A stretch of 64,000 bases of DNA from Ammoniphilus sp. CFH 90114 (GCF_004123195.1 NZ_SDLI01000006.1:248001-312000); one strand, 5' to 3'; positions 43,763 to 54,664 are shown, numbered from the stretch's first letter. Program-made: numbers and translations. The notes: generated by a model not told the origin, from the letters alone.

Positions 43763-44785
43763 ATGATCATAGGACTCGTTAGCATCTTGCTTCTCGTTTT
43801 TTTCTTGCCTTTACTGTTGAAACCTGTAGAGAAAAATCTTGAGATGTTTTTGTTTATTATGGGATTCCTTGCTGCCATCATTAGCGGCGTGTGGAATACA
43901 AGCTTATTTGTCAAAGCGGCAATGGATCCAATCTACATTTCGCTTACCGTCTTACTAGCTGGTTTGTTATTTAGGTGGTATCAAGAACCTCTAGAGAAAT
44001 CAATAAGAAGCCTTAGTCGTAAAATGCCCTATCCCATTTTTATTGGTTCGGTAACCATTGTATTAGGCTTAGTATCGAGTGTCATTACAGCTATAATTGC
44101 TGCCCTTGTATTGGTCCTTATTGTTACCACATTGCATCTAGATCGCCAGTCAGAAATTCGGTTTGTCATCTTGTCCTGTTTTTCCATTGGTTTAGGTGCT
44201 GCCTTAACACCACTAGGAGAACCTCTATCTACTATTGCTATTAGTAAATTAAATGAAGACTTTTTCTTCCTAGTAAGATTAATCGGGCCTGAGGTTTTCG
44301 CCGCACTCTTAATCTTCGGTACGCTAGCTGCCTTACTCGTAAGTCCACCTAAAATAGGAAAAAGAACAATGCGTGTTGAGCGAAGCAGTGAAACTTATGA
44401 AGAAATCCTTGTTCGTTCCCTAAAGATTTACTTCTTTATAGCTGGTCTTACTTTTCTTGGGGCAGGCTTTGAGCCATTAATTAATCAATATTTTCTAGAT
44501 CTAAATTCTAAGTTCCTATACTGGATTAATATGATTTCAGCAGTATTAGATAATGCCACACTTACGGCTGCGGAAGTTAGTCCAGCCATGAATCATATCA
44601 CCATTCGTTCCATCTTAATTGGTTTACTTATGAGCGGAGGGATGATGATTCCAGGTAATATTCCGAACATCATTGCTGCTAATAAATTGCAAATATCTAG
44701 TAAAGAATGGGCCATGTTTGGATTCCCCTTAGGACTTGTTATGATGCTTGTTTTTTTCTTTGCTTTTCTCTTAACGTCTAGATAA
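43763..44785 (+). CDS. DUF1646 family membrane protein, predicted cation transporter
   Basis: 340 aa, about ten predicted membrane helices. Matches DUF1646, with the conserved LGAALTPLGEPLSTIAISKL and MMIPGNIPNIIAANKL re-entrant-type segments found in the ion transporter superfamily. TTG 43757 is in frame, but AAGAAGG suits ATG 43763. A cation role is predicted in the family, not shown. Confidence 0.82.
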   Translation: MIIGLVSILLLVFFLPLLLKPVEKNLEMFLFIMGFLAAIISGVWNTSLFVKAAMDPIYISLTVLLAGLLFRWYQEPLEKSIRSLSRKMPYPIFIGSVTIVLGLVSSVITAIIAALVLVLIVTTLHLDRQSEIRFVILSCFSIGLGAALTPLGEPLSTIAISKLNEDFFFLVRLIGPEVFAALLIFGTLAALLVSPPKIGKRTMRVERSSETYEEILVRSLKIYFFIAGLTFLGAGFEPLINQYFLDLNSKFLYWINMISAVLDNATLTAAEVSPAMNHITIRSILIGLLMSGGMMIPGNIPNIIAANKLQISSKEWAMFGFPLGLVMMLVFFFAFLLTSR

Positions 44786-44788
44786 TTT

Positions 44789-44831
44789 AAGCCGGTTTCC
44801 ACCTCTACTTGGTGAGAAATCGGCTTTTTTT
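44789..44831. terminator. Terminator after the DUF1646 gene
   Basis: AAGCCG and CGGCTT with inner TTTC/GAAA pairing, followed by TTTTTTT. Confidence 0.82.
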
Positions 44832-44864
44832 GTCCCATATCGATTTTTTCGAACACTGATTCCA

Positions 44865-45248
44865 TCAACGCAAATGTTTTCGCCAATCTCCCCCATCGAT
44901 GGCAGGGCAAGAAGTCGCCCTTTCCTCAGTATACACGTATACCCAAGCCTCTTGTGTCCCTTGATCAGTATAAACAGTTTCACGGATTCTTTCGTACTCA
45001 TTTTCCTGACCCTCAACTTGATAATCTTCTAGGATATCGAGCTGTTTTAATTTCTCACCATCAACCTGATACAGTTCTCCAGTAACTTTTTTGGTTCCAC
45101 CTAGAACAAGGGCAGGATAGGCACCAACATCCACCAATTCTCCAAACGTCCAAGCTTCACTTGCCATACACCGCGCACCATCAAGCCAATGATGATTAGA
45201 TTGACCGGATAATAAGGTTCCATAGACAAATACCAGATGCTTGGTCAT
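44865..45248 (-). CDS. Gamma-glutamylcyclotransferase/AIG2-like protein
   Basis: 127 aa. FVYGTLLSGQSNHHWL at residues 7-22 is the substrate-binding loop of the YtfP/AIG2 cyclotransferase fold; the general acid Glu is in DILEDYQ. It lies 68 bp after clpB on the same strand beyond a hairpin. Substrate probably a gamma-glutamyl amine; uncertain. Confidence 0.83.
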   Translation of the reverse strand: MTKHLVFVYGTLLSGQSNHHWLDGARCMASEAWTFGELVDVGAYPALVLGGTKKVTGELYQVDGEKLKQLDILEDYQVEGQENEYERIRETVYTDQGTQEAWVYVYTEERATSCPAIDGGDWRKHLR

Positions 45249-45284
45249 AATCTTTCACCTCTCGTTCTCGTTTACTCTTTCTGG

Positions 45285-45309
45285 AACCTGCCCTAAGAAA
45301 GGGCAGGTT
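45285..45309 (-). terminator. Hairpin after clpB
   Basis: AACCTGCCC and GGGCAGGTT form a perfect 9-bp stem 7 bp after the clpB stop. No T tract follows on the minus strand, so read-through into the cyclotransferase gene is likely. Confidence 0.6.
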
Positions 45310-45315
45310 GGATTA

Positions 45316-47925
45316 CTATAAGATCTCTACTTTAAGCTGTCCATCTTCATAATCGACCTTTAAACTTGCCCCGCTTACCACTTGTCCTCCTAATAAGGTT
45401 CTCGCAATAGGCGTTTCCACATGTCGCTGCATAAAGCGCTTTAGTGGTCGAGCACCATAGACCGGGTCATACGCTTCACAGGCAATGTATCCCCTTGCTT
45501 GATTGGTTATCTCTAGTTTAATTCCCTGATCTCTCAGTCGATCCGTAAGATCGTTCCACAGAAGATCTATGATTCTGATAATTTCCTGTTCGGTCAACGG
45601 TTTAAACAGAATCAAGTCATCTATCCGATTTAAAAATTCCGGGCGGAAGTGTCTCTTTAATTCATATAGGACGGCTTCTTTCGCCTCTTCTGTGATACTC
45701 CCTTGTTGGTTAATCCCTTCTAACAGATGCCCGGAACCAATATTGGATGTCATAATGATGACAGTATTCTTAAAATCAACTACCCTACCTTGTGAATCCG
45801 TGACTCTCCCATCATCAAGTATTTGCAATAGAATATTAAATACGTCATAATGAGCTTTCTCCATTTCATCAAAAAGGATAACACAGTAAGGCTTCCTTCT
45901 GACAGCCTCGGTCAGTTGGCCACCTTCCTCATAACCTACGTATCCAGGAGGAGCGCCTAGTAATCTTGATACCGCATGCTTTTCCATATATTCACTCATA
46001 TCGAATCGAATGAGATGATCTTCTGAGTCAAGGAGAGCCTCGGCTAGTGTTTTCGCCAGTTCCGTTTTCCCTACTCCGGTTGGGCCTAGGAATAAAAAGG
46101 AGCCAATGGGTCTTCTTGGATCCTTGATCCCAGCTCTCGCACGTATTATCGCATCAGCAACTCCTTGAACGGCCTCTTCCTGTCCGATCACTCGCTGATG
46201 TAGCACCTGATCTAGTTTTAGTAATTTTTCTCGCTCACCTTCGATAAGTTTAGCTATAGGGATGCCTGTCCATCTAGCTATGATTCTCGTAATTTCATCC
46301 TCTGTTACTTCTTCACGAAGAAGAGTTGTCTCGCTCCCTCTTTTTTCTGACATCTTGCTTTCTTCTTCTCGCAGCTTTTTTTCAAGATTTGGCAAGGATC
46401 CGTACTTTATTTCAGCAGCCTTATTTAAATCATACTCCCTTTCAGCCGAGAGCATTTGTTGCTGGAGGCGCTCGATGTCTTCCCTTATTTTTTGGATAGA
46501 TAGTAGAGATTCTTTCTCATGTTCCCACTGTGCTCTTAAACGGTGAAGAATCTCCTTATGCTCTGCTAGTTCTTTTTGAAGTTGTACTAAACGCTCCTGA
46601 CTCGCTCGATCGGTTTCCTTTTTCAGTGCGGCTTCTTCTACCTCTAGCTTCATCACTTTTCTGCATATTTCGTCAAGCTCGGACGGCATCGAATCAATTT
46701 CGGTGCGAATGAGAGCACAAGCTTCATCCATAAGATCTATGGCTTTGTCCGGGAGAAAACGGTCGGTAATATAGCGGTTTGATAGTATAGCTGCTGCCAC
46801 AAGAGCTTGGTCATGGATTTTAACCCCGTGAAAAATTTCAAACCTTTCTTTTAGTCCTCTTAAAATGGAGATGGTGTCCTCAACCGTAGGTTCTTGAACG
46901 ATAACAGGCTGAAATCTCCGTTCCAATGCAGCATCTTTTTCAATATATTTACGATATTCATCAAGTGTCGTAGCTCCTATGCAATGTAGTTCTCCTCTTG
47001 CCAGCATGGGTTTGAGCATATTTCCTGCGTCCATAGCCCCTTCCGCTTTTCCAGCGCCAACAATGGTATGAATCTCATCAATGAAGAGCAGGATCTGTCC
47101 TTCACTCTTTTTAACTTCCTGTAAGACTGCCTTCAATCTTTCCTCAAATTCTCCTCGAAACTTCGCCCCTGCCACTAGAGCCCCCATATCGAGGGAAAAT
47201 ACTCTTTTACTCCTTAGTCCTTCGGGAACATCTCCCCGCACAATACGGTGAGCAAGTCCTTCCACAATGGCTGTTTTCCCTACTCCCGGTTCCCCCATTA
47301 GTACCGGATTATTCTTGGTTTTGCGGGATAATATCTGAATAATTCTGCGGATCTCTGCATCGCGACCGATAACTGGGTCGAGTTTATTGGTACGGGCCGC
47401 TAAGACCAGGTCTTGCCCATACTTCTCTAGAGCTTCATAAGTCGCCTCTGGGTGATTGCTTGTCACTCGTTGATTCCCCCGAACTTGAAATAATGAATGT
47501 AAGAAAAAGTCTCGAGTTATTCTCTCATTCTTTAAGTAAGAACCTAAACTTGTCTTCTCGGCTTGAGAGATTAAACCAAGGAAAAGGTGCTCGACTGAAA
47601 TATACTCATCATTCATTTTTTTAGCTTCTTCTTCCGCCTCAAGCAACGCTTGTCTAGATAAACCGCTAATGTATACCTTACCCATTTCTCGACCGGGTCC
47701 TGACACCCTAGCTTTCCGTTCCAAAATTTGGGCCAATCCCTGTGAGATGGACTTAACAGAAACACCCATCTTCTCCAATAGACTTGGAATTAACCCGTCC
47801 TGCTGTTCAACCAGTGCCGATAGCAAGTGTTCCAAATCTATTTCGGCGTGACCATAGCGGGCTGCTATTGTTTCTGCCTGCTGAATCGCTTCAAGGGACT
47901 TTACCGTAAAACGATCCATATCCAT
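45316..47925 (-). CDS. clpB: ATP-dependent chaperone ClpB
   Basis: 869 aa, full length. N domain (1-145), first AAA+ (GEPGVGKT, about residues 210-217), a coiled-coil middle domain (about 410-525) that distinguishes ClpB from ClpC, second AAA+ (GPTGVGKT, about 605) and C-terminal domain. It disaggregates proteins with DnaK. GGAGG before the ATG. No CIRCE or CtsR heptad repeat is visible in the 130 bp upstream, so heat control must be by other means. Confidence 0.95.
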   Translation of the reverse strand: MDMDRFTVKSLEAIQQAETIAARYGHAEIDLEHLLSALVEQQDGLIPSLLEKMGVSVKSISQGLAQILERKARVSGPGREMGKVYISGLSRQALLEAEEEAKKMNDEYISVEHLFLGLISQAEKTSLGSYLKNERITRDFFLHSLFQVRGNQRVTSNHPEATYEALEKYGQDLVLAARTNKLDPVIGRDAEIRRIIQILSRKTKNNPVLMGEPGVGKTAIVEGLAHRIVRGDVPEGLRSKRVFSLDMGALVAGAKFRGEFEERLKAVLQEVKKSEGQILLFIDEIHTIVGAGKAEGAMDAGNMLKPMLARGELHCIGATTLDEYRKYIEKDAALERRFQPVIVQEPTVEDTISILRGLKERFEIFHGVKIHDQALVAAAILSNRYITDRFLPDKAIDLMDEACALIRTEIDSMPSELDEICRKVMKLEVEEAALKKETDRASQERLVQLQKELAEHKEILHRLRAQWEHEKESLLSIQKIREDIERLQQQMLSAEREYDLNKAAEIKYGSLPNLEKKLREEESKMSEKRGSETTLLREEVTEDEITRIIARWTGIPIAKLIEGEREKLLKLDQVLHQRVIGQEEAVQGVADAIIRARAGIKDPRRPIGSFLFLGPTGVGKTELAKTLAEALLDSEDHLIRFDMSEYMEKHAVSRLLGAPPGYVGYEEGGQLTEAVRRKPYCVILFDEMEKAHYDVFNILLQILDDGRVTDSQGRVVDFKNTVIIMTSNIGSGHLLEGINQQGSITEEAKEAVLYELKRHFRPEFLNRIDDLILFKPLTEQEIIRIIDLLWNDLTDRLRDQGIKLEITNQARGYIACEAYDPVYGARPLKRFMQRHVETPIARTLLGGQVVSGASLKVDYEDGQLKVEIL

Positions 47926-48055
47926 TGGTCATTCCTCCCTTGTAATTTCCTATACTTATGTAAAGGAACTATCCTTATTGATTACCAATATTTATTTTAT
48001 TATAAAACCAGCTGTAGGCGGAAGCGGGAACAAACCCAAAGCCTTTCGATATCTT

Positions 48056-50026
48056 TTAGGCCTTAAACTTTTTAATCCCTTCTTGTAACTCTGTTGACAA
48101 CTGCTGCAAGTGATTTACTGCCAACCAAACTTCGTTCATTGTCTCCACTTGATTTTCTGTAGTTGTTGCCACTTGTTCACTAGCGACTTTCGCTTGTTCC
48201 GAAATTTGTGAAATGCCATTCATCATTTCAAGCATGCTAGCCATGCTCGCATTGACTTCTTCTACAATTGCTGAAACTTCCTGGGACTGACTCGCTACCT
48301 CTTCTACGACTCTTGCAATCACTTGGAAGGCCTCACCTGTTTGATGGACCTGTTCCATACCTTCCTTCATAGCCACTGATCCTTCACTCATAGAACCAAC
48401 GGCACTCATAGCCTCTTGTTGGATATCTTGGATTAAGGTGTTAATTTTCCCAGCTGATTGGCCCGATTGTTCTGCCAACTTCCGAACTTCATCAGCAACC
48501 ACAGCGAACCCTCTTCCATGTTCTCCCGCTCGAGCCGCTTCTATAGCTGCATTGAGAGCTAAGAGATTAGTTTGATTAGCAATATCGGTAATCAACGATA
48601 CAATCTGACTTATTTCTTTAGACTTGCTTCCAAGATGGTTAATAATTTGGCTCGTTACTTCTACCTTCTCATATACTAGTTTCATATGATCGATCGTTCC
48701 TTTAACGACATGGTTTCCGTTTGCCACCTGTTGGCTAGCTGTCACCGTTTGATCCGCAACTGTCTGTATGGAGTGTGCCACTTGATCGATACCTTTAGAA
48801 ATTTCATTTACCACCTGTTCTGCGTCATAAGATTTGGAAAACTGTTCATCAGAACCTGCCGCAACCATCCGTACAGCATGCGTTATTTCTTCCATACTTT
48901 GACGATTAAGATCAGACTGCTCAACGAGTTTGATCGTTGAATCATTTACACCTTCAACGCTATTTCCTACACGAATAACTAATTCCTTTAGGTTTTGTGT
49001 CATTCTATTAAAGTCACTTGCGAGTTGAGCGAGTTCGTCTCTTCCTTGAATATGTACCTCTTTTGTCAGATTTCCGCTTGCAACATCTTGAACAGCAGCA
49101 CGTAAGGTAACGATCGGACGTATGAGGTAACTAGCCAACAAGTAAGATATAGCCATCCCCACTAAAATCATAAGGAGAACAATAACTACATTTGCTTTAG
49201 TTAGATTGTTTAAGGGGAGGTATAACTCTTGTATCGGAGCCGTCACTAACACGACCCAACCATTTTGAGTTAAAACAAAAGAACCAAACCTTTCTATGCC
49301 ATCCTCTAACTCATAGTTCGTAAATGTGTTCACTCCTTCTTTTGCTTGTTGGAAAGAATTCGTGAGCTCTTCAACCCCAAACTCTTCGATATTCTTCTTC
49401 ATAATTAACTCAGAGTCAGGATGATAAATGATGGTCCCCTGTGTATCTAGCAATGTTGCGTATCCTGTTTCTCTTACTTTAACAGTGGACAGTAGTTTTG
49501 TAGCCTCTTCTAAATTGATTGAAGCTGTTAAATGAGCGACAGTTTTCCCATCTTTAACGATAGGGGCACCTATAATAACGGCTAGGCTGCCATCTGCTTT
49601 TGATACCACAGGGTCCGAAATAATAGATTTTCCAGCTGATAAATCCTTAATAAACGGGCGTGAAGAAATATCCACTGCATTGCCCTGATGAGTAAAGGAA
49701 TTTGCTCCAAGAAGATCTGGTGAATAAATGATGGCTGTGAGGAAGCTTAATTGAGATTGAGCTTGTTTGATAAATGCTAACACCTTCTCATTATCGCCAT
49801 AATATGTACTAGCCGTAGCAGCAAGGGTATCCATTACACTTTGCTTGGTATATAAAAATTTCTCTAATTCAACCGCAACATTGGTTGCTTCTAAACTACT
49901 TTCTTGCCTTAACTGTTCTTCTAGAATTCTTGCAGAATTGTAATGATTTACACCAGCTAACAGAAGAAGACTCGATAACAGCAAACTAGATACTAAAATG
50001 AGTATCTTCGTTTTCATACTTTTCAT
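48056..50026 (-). CDS. Transmembrane methyl-accepting chemotaxis protein with dCache sensor
   Basis: 656 aa. Membrane helix at about 6-28, dCache-type extracellular sensor at about 35-275 ([19 protein letters not shown] and [16 protein letters not shown]), second helix at about 280-302, HAMP at about 303-355, then the MCP signalling domain with the canonical tip [36 protein letters not shown]. Start ATG 50026; TTG 50032 is in frame but has no suitable ribosome site. dCache receptors often sense amino acids; the ligand is unknown. Confidence 0.92.
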   Translation of the reverse strand: MKSMKTKILILVSSLLLSSLLLLAGVNHYNSARILEEQLRQESSLEATNVAVELEKFLYTKQSVMDTLAATASTYYGDNEKVLAFIKQAQSQLSFLTAIIYSPDLLGANSFTHQGNAVDISSRPFIKDLSAGKSIISDPVVSKADGSLAVIIGAPIVKDGKTVAHLTASINLEEATKLLSTVKVRETGYATLLDTQGTIIYHPDSELIMKKNIEEFGVEELTNSFQQAKEGVNTFTNYELEDGIERFGSFVLTQNGWVVLVTAPIQELYLPLNNLTKANVVIVLLMILVGMAISYLLASYLIRPIVTLRAAVQDVASGNLTKEVHIQGRDELAQLASDFNRMTQNLKELVIRVGNSVEGVNDSTIKLVEQSDLNRQSMEEITHAVRMVAAGSDEQFSKSYDAEQVVNEISKGIDQVAHSIQTVADQTVTASQQVANGNHVVKGTIDHMKLVYEKVEVTSQIINHLGSKSKEISQIVSLITDIANQTNLLALNAAIEAARAGEHGRGFAVVADEVRKLAEQSGQSAGKINTLIQDIQQEAMSAVGSMSEGSVAMKEGMEQVHQTGEAFQVIARVVEEVASQSQEVSAIVEEVNASMASMLEMMNGISQISEQAKVASEQVATTTENQVETMNEVWLAVNHLQQLSTELQEGIKKFKA

Positions 50027-50130
50027 GAACAATACATCCCTTCAAAAATTATTCATTCTACCTAGTCTCAAAGATACAAGTCATAGTACCATATTCCTAA
50101 ATTTTGAAGTGTAAACAATTTATACAAAAT

Positions 50131-50163
50131 CAAAAAAAGCAAAGCACATGTGTACTTTGCTTT
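50131..50163 (-). terminator. Terminator of the glucosidase gene
   Basis: AAAGCAAAG and CTTTGCTTT stem, followed on the minus strand by TTTTTTTGATTTT. Confidence 0.85.
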
Positions 50164-50172
50164 ATGAGTTGC

Positions 50173-51786
50173 TTAAACTCTGTAGATTCTTGCTTCCCAA
50201 GGACGGAGGAGGTGTTGTTTATCCCCTTCTTCTATAGGATAGTTATGAATGAGTAGTTCTCCCACATCATGTGGAATCTTAAAACTGTTCGCAGCGTTAG
50301 AGATGTTTAGGATAACCAAAATCTTCTCGTCCTCTAACTCTCGTTCATACGCGTAAATGTGTGGGTCATCTTTCGTTAAATCGTGATACGATCCGTAAAC
50401 CATGACTAAATTCTCTTTCCGAAGGTGAATGAGCGTTCGGTAGTAATAATACACGGATTCTGGATCCTGTACTGCCTGTTCAACATTAATGTCTACATAA
50501 TTGGGATTGACTGTTATCCATGGAATACCTTGTGTAAATCCTGCGTTACTCCCCCGATTCCATTGCATCGGTGTACGAGAATTGTCTCGGCTAAGTAACT
50601 GGAGACCTTCCAATACTTCTCTTGGATTACGGCCTTTGGACACTTCTTCCCTATACTTGTTTTTCATAGCAATATCATGATAGTCCTCAATCGAGTTGAA
50701 TCGAACACCAGTCATCCCAATTTCTTCCCCTTGATATATATACGGCATGCCTGGTAAGGTATGGAGCATAGTAGCAAATAACTTAGCACACTCGATACGG
50801 TATTCTTCATCATTTCCGTAACGTGTTACGAGACGAGTATGGTCATGGTTATTCAGAAACTGCGAATTCCAGCCCCTTCCCCATAAACCGTCATACCAAC
50901 GCTGTTGAATTTCCTTAAACCTCTTCATATCCCAAGTCGGCATATCGTCAGCCACTTCAAAATGAAATAAGGTATGAAGCTCATCTCTATCTTCCCCTAC
51001 ATAGAGCAATCCATCTTCCGGGGTAACAAAGGGGATCTCTCCGACGGTAAAAATATCATAATCCCTCAAAACCTTATCATGCATTTCCTTTAAATACTCA
51101 TGGATGCCTGGATTATTCCCAAGATAATCGATCTTGTCTGGATACTGAGCGTCCGGAAAGTCGTCTATCTTCGCTAATAAATTGATAACATCCATGCGGA
51201 AACCATCAATTCCCTTGTCTAACCAATAACGCATCATCTTATAGATCTCTTCGCGGACTTCGGTATTCTCCCAATTCAGATCGGGCTGTTCTACAGCAAA
51301 TGAATGGAAATAATACTGACCTGTTCTGGAGTCATATTCCCATGTCGATGGGGCAAAATAGGATCGCCAATTATTAGGTGGTTGATCTCCTTTTCCATCT
51401 CGCCATATGTACCAATCTCGCTTTGGATTATTTAATGATGCCCTAGATTCAATGAACCACGGATGTTGATTAGAGGTATGGTTCACGACCAGATCCAAAA
51501 TGAGCTTCATCCCCCGTTTATGTACCTCATCTAATAATTCATCAAAATCATTCATGGATCCTGCTTTCGGCATGATACCATAGTAATCAGAAATATCATA
51601 TCCGTTGTCTACATCAGGAGATTCATAACATGGATTCAACCATATCACGTCGACACCGAGATTTTGGATATAATCTAACTTAGCGAGGACCCCTTGCAAG
51701 TCACCAAAACCATCCCCATCAGAGTCCAAAAAACTGCGCCAATAGACTTGATAAACGATAGATTCTTTCCACCAGGCTCTCTTCAC
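50173..51786 (-). CDS. Oligo-1,6-glucosidase (GH13 subfamily 31)
   Basis: 537 aa. The Ca-site loop DSDGDGFGDLQG (21-32), VNHTS (101-105), the nucleophile Asp199 in GFRMDVIN, acid/base Glu250 (TVGEIPF) and NNHDHTR with Asp315 are intact. Residue 200 is Val, which in this subfamily marks alpha-1,6 specificity (Thr marks alpha-1,4), so isomaltose-type oligosaccharides are the predicted substrates. GTG start with GGAGG. Cytoplasmic; no sugar transporter or regulator is adjacent. Confidence 0.9.
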   Translation of the reverse strand: MKRAWWKESIVYQVYWRSFLDSDGDGFGDLQGVLAKLDYIQNLGVDVIWLNPCYESPDVDNGYDISDYYGIMPKAGSMNDFDELLDEVHKRGMKLILDLVVNHTSNQHPWFIESRASLNNPKRDWYIWRDGKGDQPPNNWRSYFAPSTWEYDSRTGQYYFHSFAVEQPDLNWENTEVREEIYKMMRYWLDKGIDGFRMDVINLLAKIDDFPDAQYPDKIDYLGNNPGIHEYLKEMHDKVLRDYDIFTVGEIPFVTPEDGLLYVGEDRDELHTLFHFEVADDMPTWDMKRFKEIQQRWYDGLWGRGWNSQFLNNHDHTRLVTRYGNDEEYRIECAKLFATMLHTLPGMPYIYQGEEIGMTGVRFNSIEDYHDIAMKNKYREEVSKGRNPREVLEGLQLLSRDNSRTPMQWNRGSNAGFTQGIPWITVNPNYVDINVEQAVQDPESVYYYYRTLIHLRKENLVMVYGSYHDLTKDDPHIYAYERELEDEKILVILNISNAANSFKIPHDVGELLIHNYPIEEGDKQHLLRPWEARIYRV

Positions 51787-51892
51787 TTGGTATTCCTCCT
51801 TAATTGAACTACCGCACTTTAAAATCAGTTCATTAAAGGATTTACTATGAGTTGATTTTCCATACCTCTTACGAATAAGAAGTCTTCCATCA

Positions 51893-52501
51893 CTAGACTA
51901 ACGAGGTAATTAAATAAATGGCTGCTCCCCACATCACGATAGCAGATACCTTACTCAGCCACTTAAGCAACTTTCCCGATTTGTCTACTGTTCCTATTAG
52001 ACGTCCGGCCATCGCCAAACTAATAAACCATAACCATGAAACAAGGATACACGATACAGTAAACACCCACTTCTCACTACCTATATATTGTAGAGAGCTA
52101 GTTCCAATCACTCCAATTGTATCAAGTATAGCGTGGGGATTTAGCAACGATACCGACATAGCAAACATCATTTGTTTTCTCGCTGTGAATGTCTGTTGAC
52201 CCCCGCCTTCAGCTTGTGGGGTACTATTCCAAGTTGCCCACCCCATATACACTAAAAAGAGCGTACCTCCAACGAGAAGTATATACTTAAACCATATAAC
52301 ATTTAAAACGAGCAAAGATACACCTGTGACCGCTAATACGATAAGCAGTGTGTCACAAAGAGAAGCTGTTAGAACAGCAGGCATCGCTCGAACTACTGGT
52401 CTTTGTAATACTCCCTGATTGAAAATAAACACATTCTGAACCCCTAATGGAAGGATGAGACCTAACGCCAGAATAAAGCCATGTATTGCTGATTGTATCA
52501 C
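51893..52501 (-). CDS. LysE/ArgO-family amino acid exporter
   Basis: 202 aa, about six predicted membrane helices, family signatures LGVQNVFIFNQGVL and SLLNPHAILDTIGVIG. An ATG at 52537 is in frame but has no ribosome site; GGAGG seven bases before GTG 52501 fixes the start, as does the family's usual length. It exports basic amino acids or related compounds. Divergent from a MocR-type regulator, which probably controls it. Confidence 0.87.
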   Translation of the reverse strand: MIQSAIHGFILALGLILPLGVQNVFIFNQGVLQRPVVRAMPAVLTASLCDTLLIVLAVTGVSLLVLNVIWFKYILLVGGTLFLVYMGWATWNSTPQAEGGGQQTFTARKQMMFAMSVSLLNPHAILDTIGVIGTSSLQYIGSEKWVFTVSCILVSWLWFISLAMAGRLIGTVDKSGKLLKWLSKVSAIVMWGAAIYLITSLV

Positions 52502-52576
52502 GTGAAATACCTCCATTATGTTTTGCTTTTTTCTCATTTGATCTTATAACGTTGAGATCTCTTTGTCTCCATCCAA

Positions 52577-52610
52577 TTGGTTGGCTCATATACCAACCAA
52601 ATAGTATAAT
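52577..52610 (+). promoter_or_regulatory. MocR promoter with overlapping palindromic operator
   Basis: TTGGTTGG (52577-52584) and CCAACCAA (52593-52600) are perfect arms around 8 bp. A promoter TTGGCT (52581-52586), 18-bp spacer, TATAAT (52605-52610) overlaps the dyad. The site lies between the divergent exporter and regulator, so one protein can control both. Confidence 0.7.
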
Positions 52611-52648
52611 AGCTCGTAGTGATGGAAAGAATAAGGAGTTGCATACTT

Positions 52649-54097
52649 TTGTTGGATTGGATACCGGATAAAACCTCTTCTGTACCTCTTTACATACAAA
52701 TTAAGGAATATATAAGAACCAACATTGAAAATGGCCGATGGACTGTAGGAATGAAAATACCTACTCAGAGATATTTAGCTGAAAAATATGGTGTCAATCG
52801 AAGTACAGTAGTTACCGCAATTGAGGAACTGATCGGTGAGGGTTTATTGGAAGGAAAAAGCGGAAGTGGTACAAGAGTGGCTAATAATTCATGGTCTCTG
52901 CTTTCTGCATTGCGTCCACCAAACTGGAGTGTCTATGTAGATAACGGAATTCATTACCCCAATCTATCTACCATTCAAAAAATAAACCAGCTTGAATTTC
53001 AGCCGCACATACAACGGTTGGGCACAGGTGAAATGTCCCCTAGCCTTTTTCCTTCAGCTATGATGAAACAAATCTTGCAAACTGTCTCCCAACAAGTCAC
53101 TTCCTTAGGCTACGAAGAACCAAAGGGTTCTCTTGGACTGAGGAAGGAAATTTCTCGATACCTGGCAACCAAGGGATTGAACGTTGATCCATCATCGGTT
53201 CTCATCGTATCTGGCGCTTTGCAAGCCATACAGCTGATCGCAATCGGTATTCTTAAGAAAGGCTCTACCATCTTACATGAGAGACCTTCCTATCTCTATT
53301 CGCTTCATGTCTTTCAATCAGCAGGAATGAACCTACAAGGTATTCCTATGGATTCTGAAGGCCTAGATGTGAAGATGATGATTGGAGAAAGAAGGAAAAC
53401 CAATGCTGCTATTTTATATACCATCCCTTCTTTTCACAATCCTACTGGTCTAACCATGTCGCAAAAGAGAAGAACAGATATTCTTAACACCTGCGAACGA
53501 GAGAGTCTACCCATCATAGAAGATGATGTATATGGAGATCTTTGGTTTGATTCCCCAGCTCCACTTCCTTTAAAGTCTCACGATCGTACGGGCCAAGTAT
53601 TATATCTGGGAAGCTTGTCCAAGACTTTATCTCCAGGTTTGCGTATCGGGTGGTTGATTGGACCTGAGACCGTCATAGACCGGTTAGCTGACATCAAAAT
53701 GCAAACAGACTACGGAAGCAGTTCTATATCCCAAAGGGCGGCCGAGGAGTGGCTTGCAAGCGGAATGTATACCATTCATTTAGAACGCATTCGTGATGAG
53801 CTAAAAAGGAGAAGGGATATAGCATTAAATGCACTTGAGAAATTTTTTTCGGGTATAGCGCGTTGGAACACTCCGACAGGCGGGTACTATATTTGGTTAG
53901 AACTCACTCATTCTATCTCGCCAACTGTTTTATTCGAGCAATGCCTCCACCATGGACTGCTTATCAATCCAGGCAGTATATATGGTTCGTACGAAACCAC
54001 GACTATTCGTCTCTCTTATTCCTATGTCGAGCCACTGGATCTGCAACAAGGAATTATGAATCTTTCACATATCGTAAAAGAATTGATAAAGCAATAA
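52649..54097 (+). CDS. MocR/GabR-type regulator (GntR HTH fused to aminotransferase domain)
   Basis: 482 aa from TTG 52649, chosen because AAGGAG lies 10 bases upstream and the protein then begins LDWIPDKTSSVPLYIQI as in other family members. Winged helix at about 10-75; type I aminotransferase fold from about 110 with HNPTGLTMS, IIEDDVYGDL and the PLP lysine in LGSLSKTLSPGLRIGW. The PLP-bound form usually senses PLP, GABA or an amino acid. Divergent exporter gene and shared dyad suggest it regulates amino acid export. Confidence 0.88.
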   Translation: MLDWIPDKTSSVPLYIQIKEYIRTNIENGRWTVGMKIPTQRYLAEKYGVNRSTVVTAIEELIGEGLLEGKSGSGTRVANNSWSLLSALRPPNWSVYVDNGIHYPNLSTIQKINQLEFQPHIQRLGTGEMSPSLFPSAMMKQILQTVSQQVTSLGYEEPKGSLGLRKEISRYLATKGLNVDPSSVLIVSGALQAIQLIAIGILKKGSTILHERPSYLYSLHVFQSAGMNLQGIPMDSEGLDVKMMIGERRKTNAAILYTIPSFHNPTGLTMSQKRRTDILNTCERESLPIIEDDVYGDLWFDSPAPLPLKSHDRTGQVLYLGSLSKTLSPGLRIGWLIGPETVIDRLADIKMQTDYGSSSISQRAAEEWLASGMYTIHLERIRDELKRRRDIALNALEKFFSGIARWNTPTGGYYIWLELTHSISPTVLFEQCLHHGLLINPGSIYGSYETTTIRLSYSYVEPLDLQQGIMNLSHIVKELIKQ

Positions 54098-54250
54098 TGA
54101 TAACAAACGAGATAGGGATCCTTCCTGTGCATACCAGACGTATGTGGCTATGATCCTACTTCTACATTCCATGTGCATATGGATAAAAAATTGTTTTTCA
54201 TGGAAGCCTAAATTTTGTTGTTAATCCTATATAAGGGAGGTGTCTTCAAC

Positions 54251-54415
54251 ATGGCTAAACAAAGAAATCGCGCTTCAAAAGCGGATGTTCAGTCCACACA
54301 GTTAAACCAGATGCCAGTTCCTGGTCAAGCTGATACAGAGTTTTCTGCTGAACAAGCTGCAAATGTTTTTAACGCTAAACAAGCACAGGGCAATGCACAA
54401 CGGAACGAGCAATAG
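54251..54415 (+). CDS. sspE: Gamma-type small acid-soluble spore protein
   Basis: 54 aa. Rich in Gln, Asn and Ala, with the TEFSAEQAANVFNAKQAQG segment typical of gamma SASP. Shorter than Bacillus subtilis SspE because it has a single repeat. GGGAGGTG before ATG 54251. A spore amino acid reserve made in the forespore; GCATAT and CATGGAA, 18 bp apart at 54175-54205, may be a weak sigma-G promoter. Direct evidence that the organism sporulates. Confidence 0.85.
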   Translation: MAKQRNRASKADVQSTQLNQMPVPGQADTEFSAEQAANVFNAKQAQGNAQRNEQ

Positions 54416-54426
54416 GGATTAATTCG

Positions 54427-54475
54427 GAAGGGGCTGACCTAAAAGAAAGTTCATCTTTTGGGCTCAAGCCCTTTC
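54427..54475. other. Nested inverted repeat after sspE
   Basis: Outer arms GAAGGGGCT/AGCCCTTTC enclose CCTAAAAGA/TCTTTTGGG. No T tract follows. Similar in layout to the elements at 9042 and 56866. Confidence 0.5.
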
Positions 54476-54520
54476 GTCATGATTATTTGTTAACCATATG
54501 TGCAAAGGAGATAGATGGAA

Positions 54521-54664
54521 ATGGAACTCGATAAAGATTCACTGATTAACGAGTTGGCTCAGTTTCAGAGAGCTACGATCACCCAACAGGAAGTGAACGA
54601 AATTTTTATGCGACATCTGCAATCTCAGGGCTATTCAAAAGAAGATCTACAAGAGGATAAATAA
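54521..54664 (+). CDS. Very small hypothetical protein (47 aa)
   Basis: 47 aa from ATG 54521, with AAAGGAG ten bases upstream; ATG 54515 is also possible. The peptide is acidic and predicted helical (starts MELDKDSLINELAQFQ). It ends exactly at an intrinsic terminator, which supports a real transcript. No family recognised; a sporulation role is suggested only by the sspE neighbour. Confidence 0.6.
   Translation: MELDKDSLINELAQFQRATITQQEVNEIFMRHLQSQGYSKEDLQEDK

Noticed and set aside
47926-48055. CIRCE or CtsR operator upstream of clpB
   Set aside because: Neither TTAGCACTC-N9-GAGTGCTAA nor a GGTCAAA-type tandem heptad is present; only AT-rich sequence is seen.
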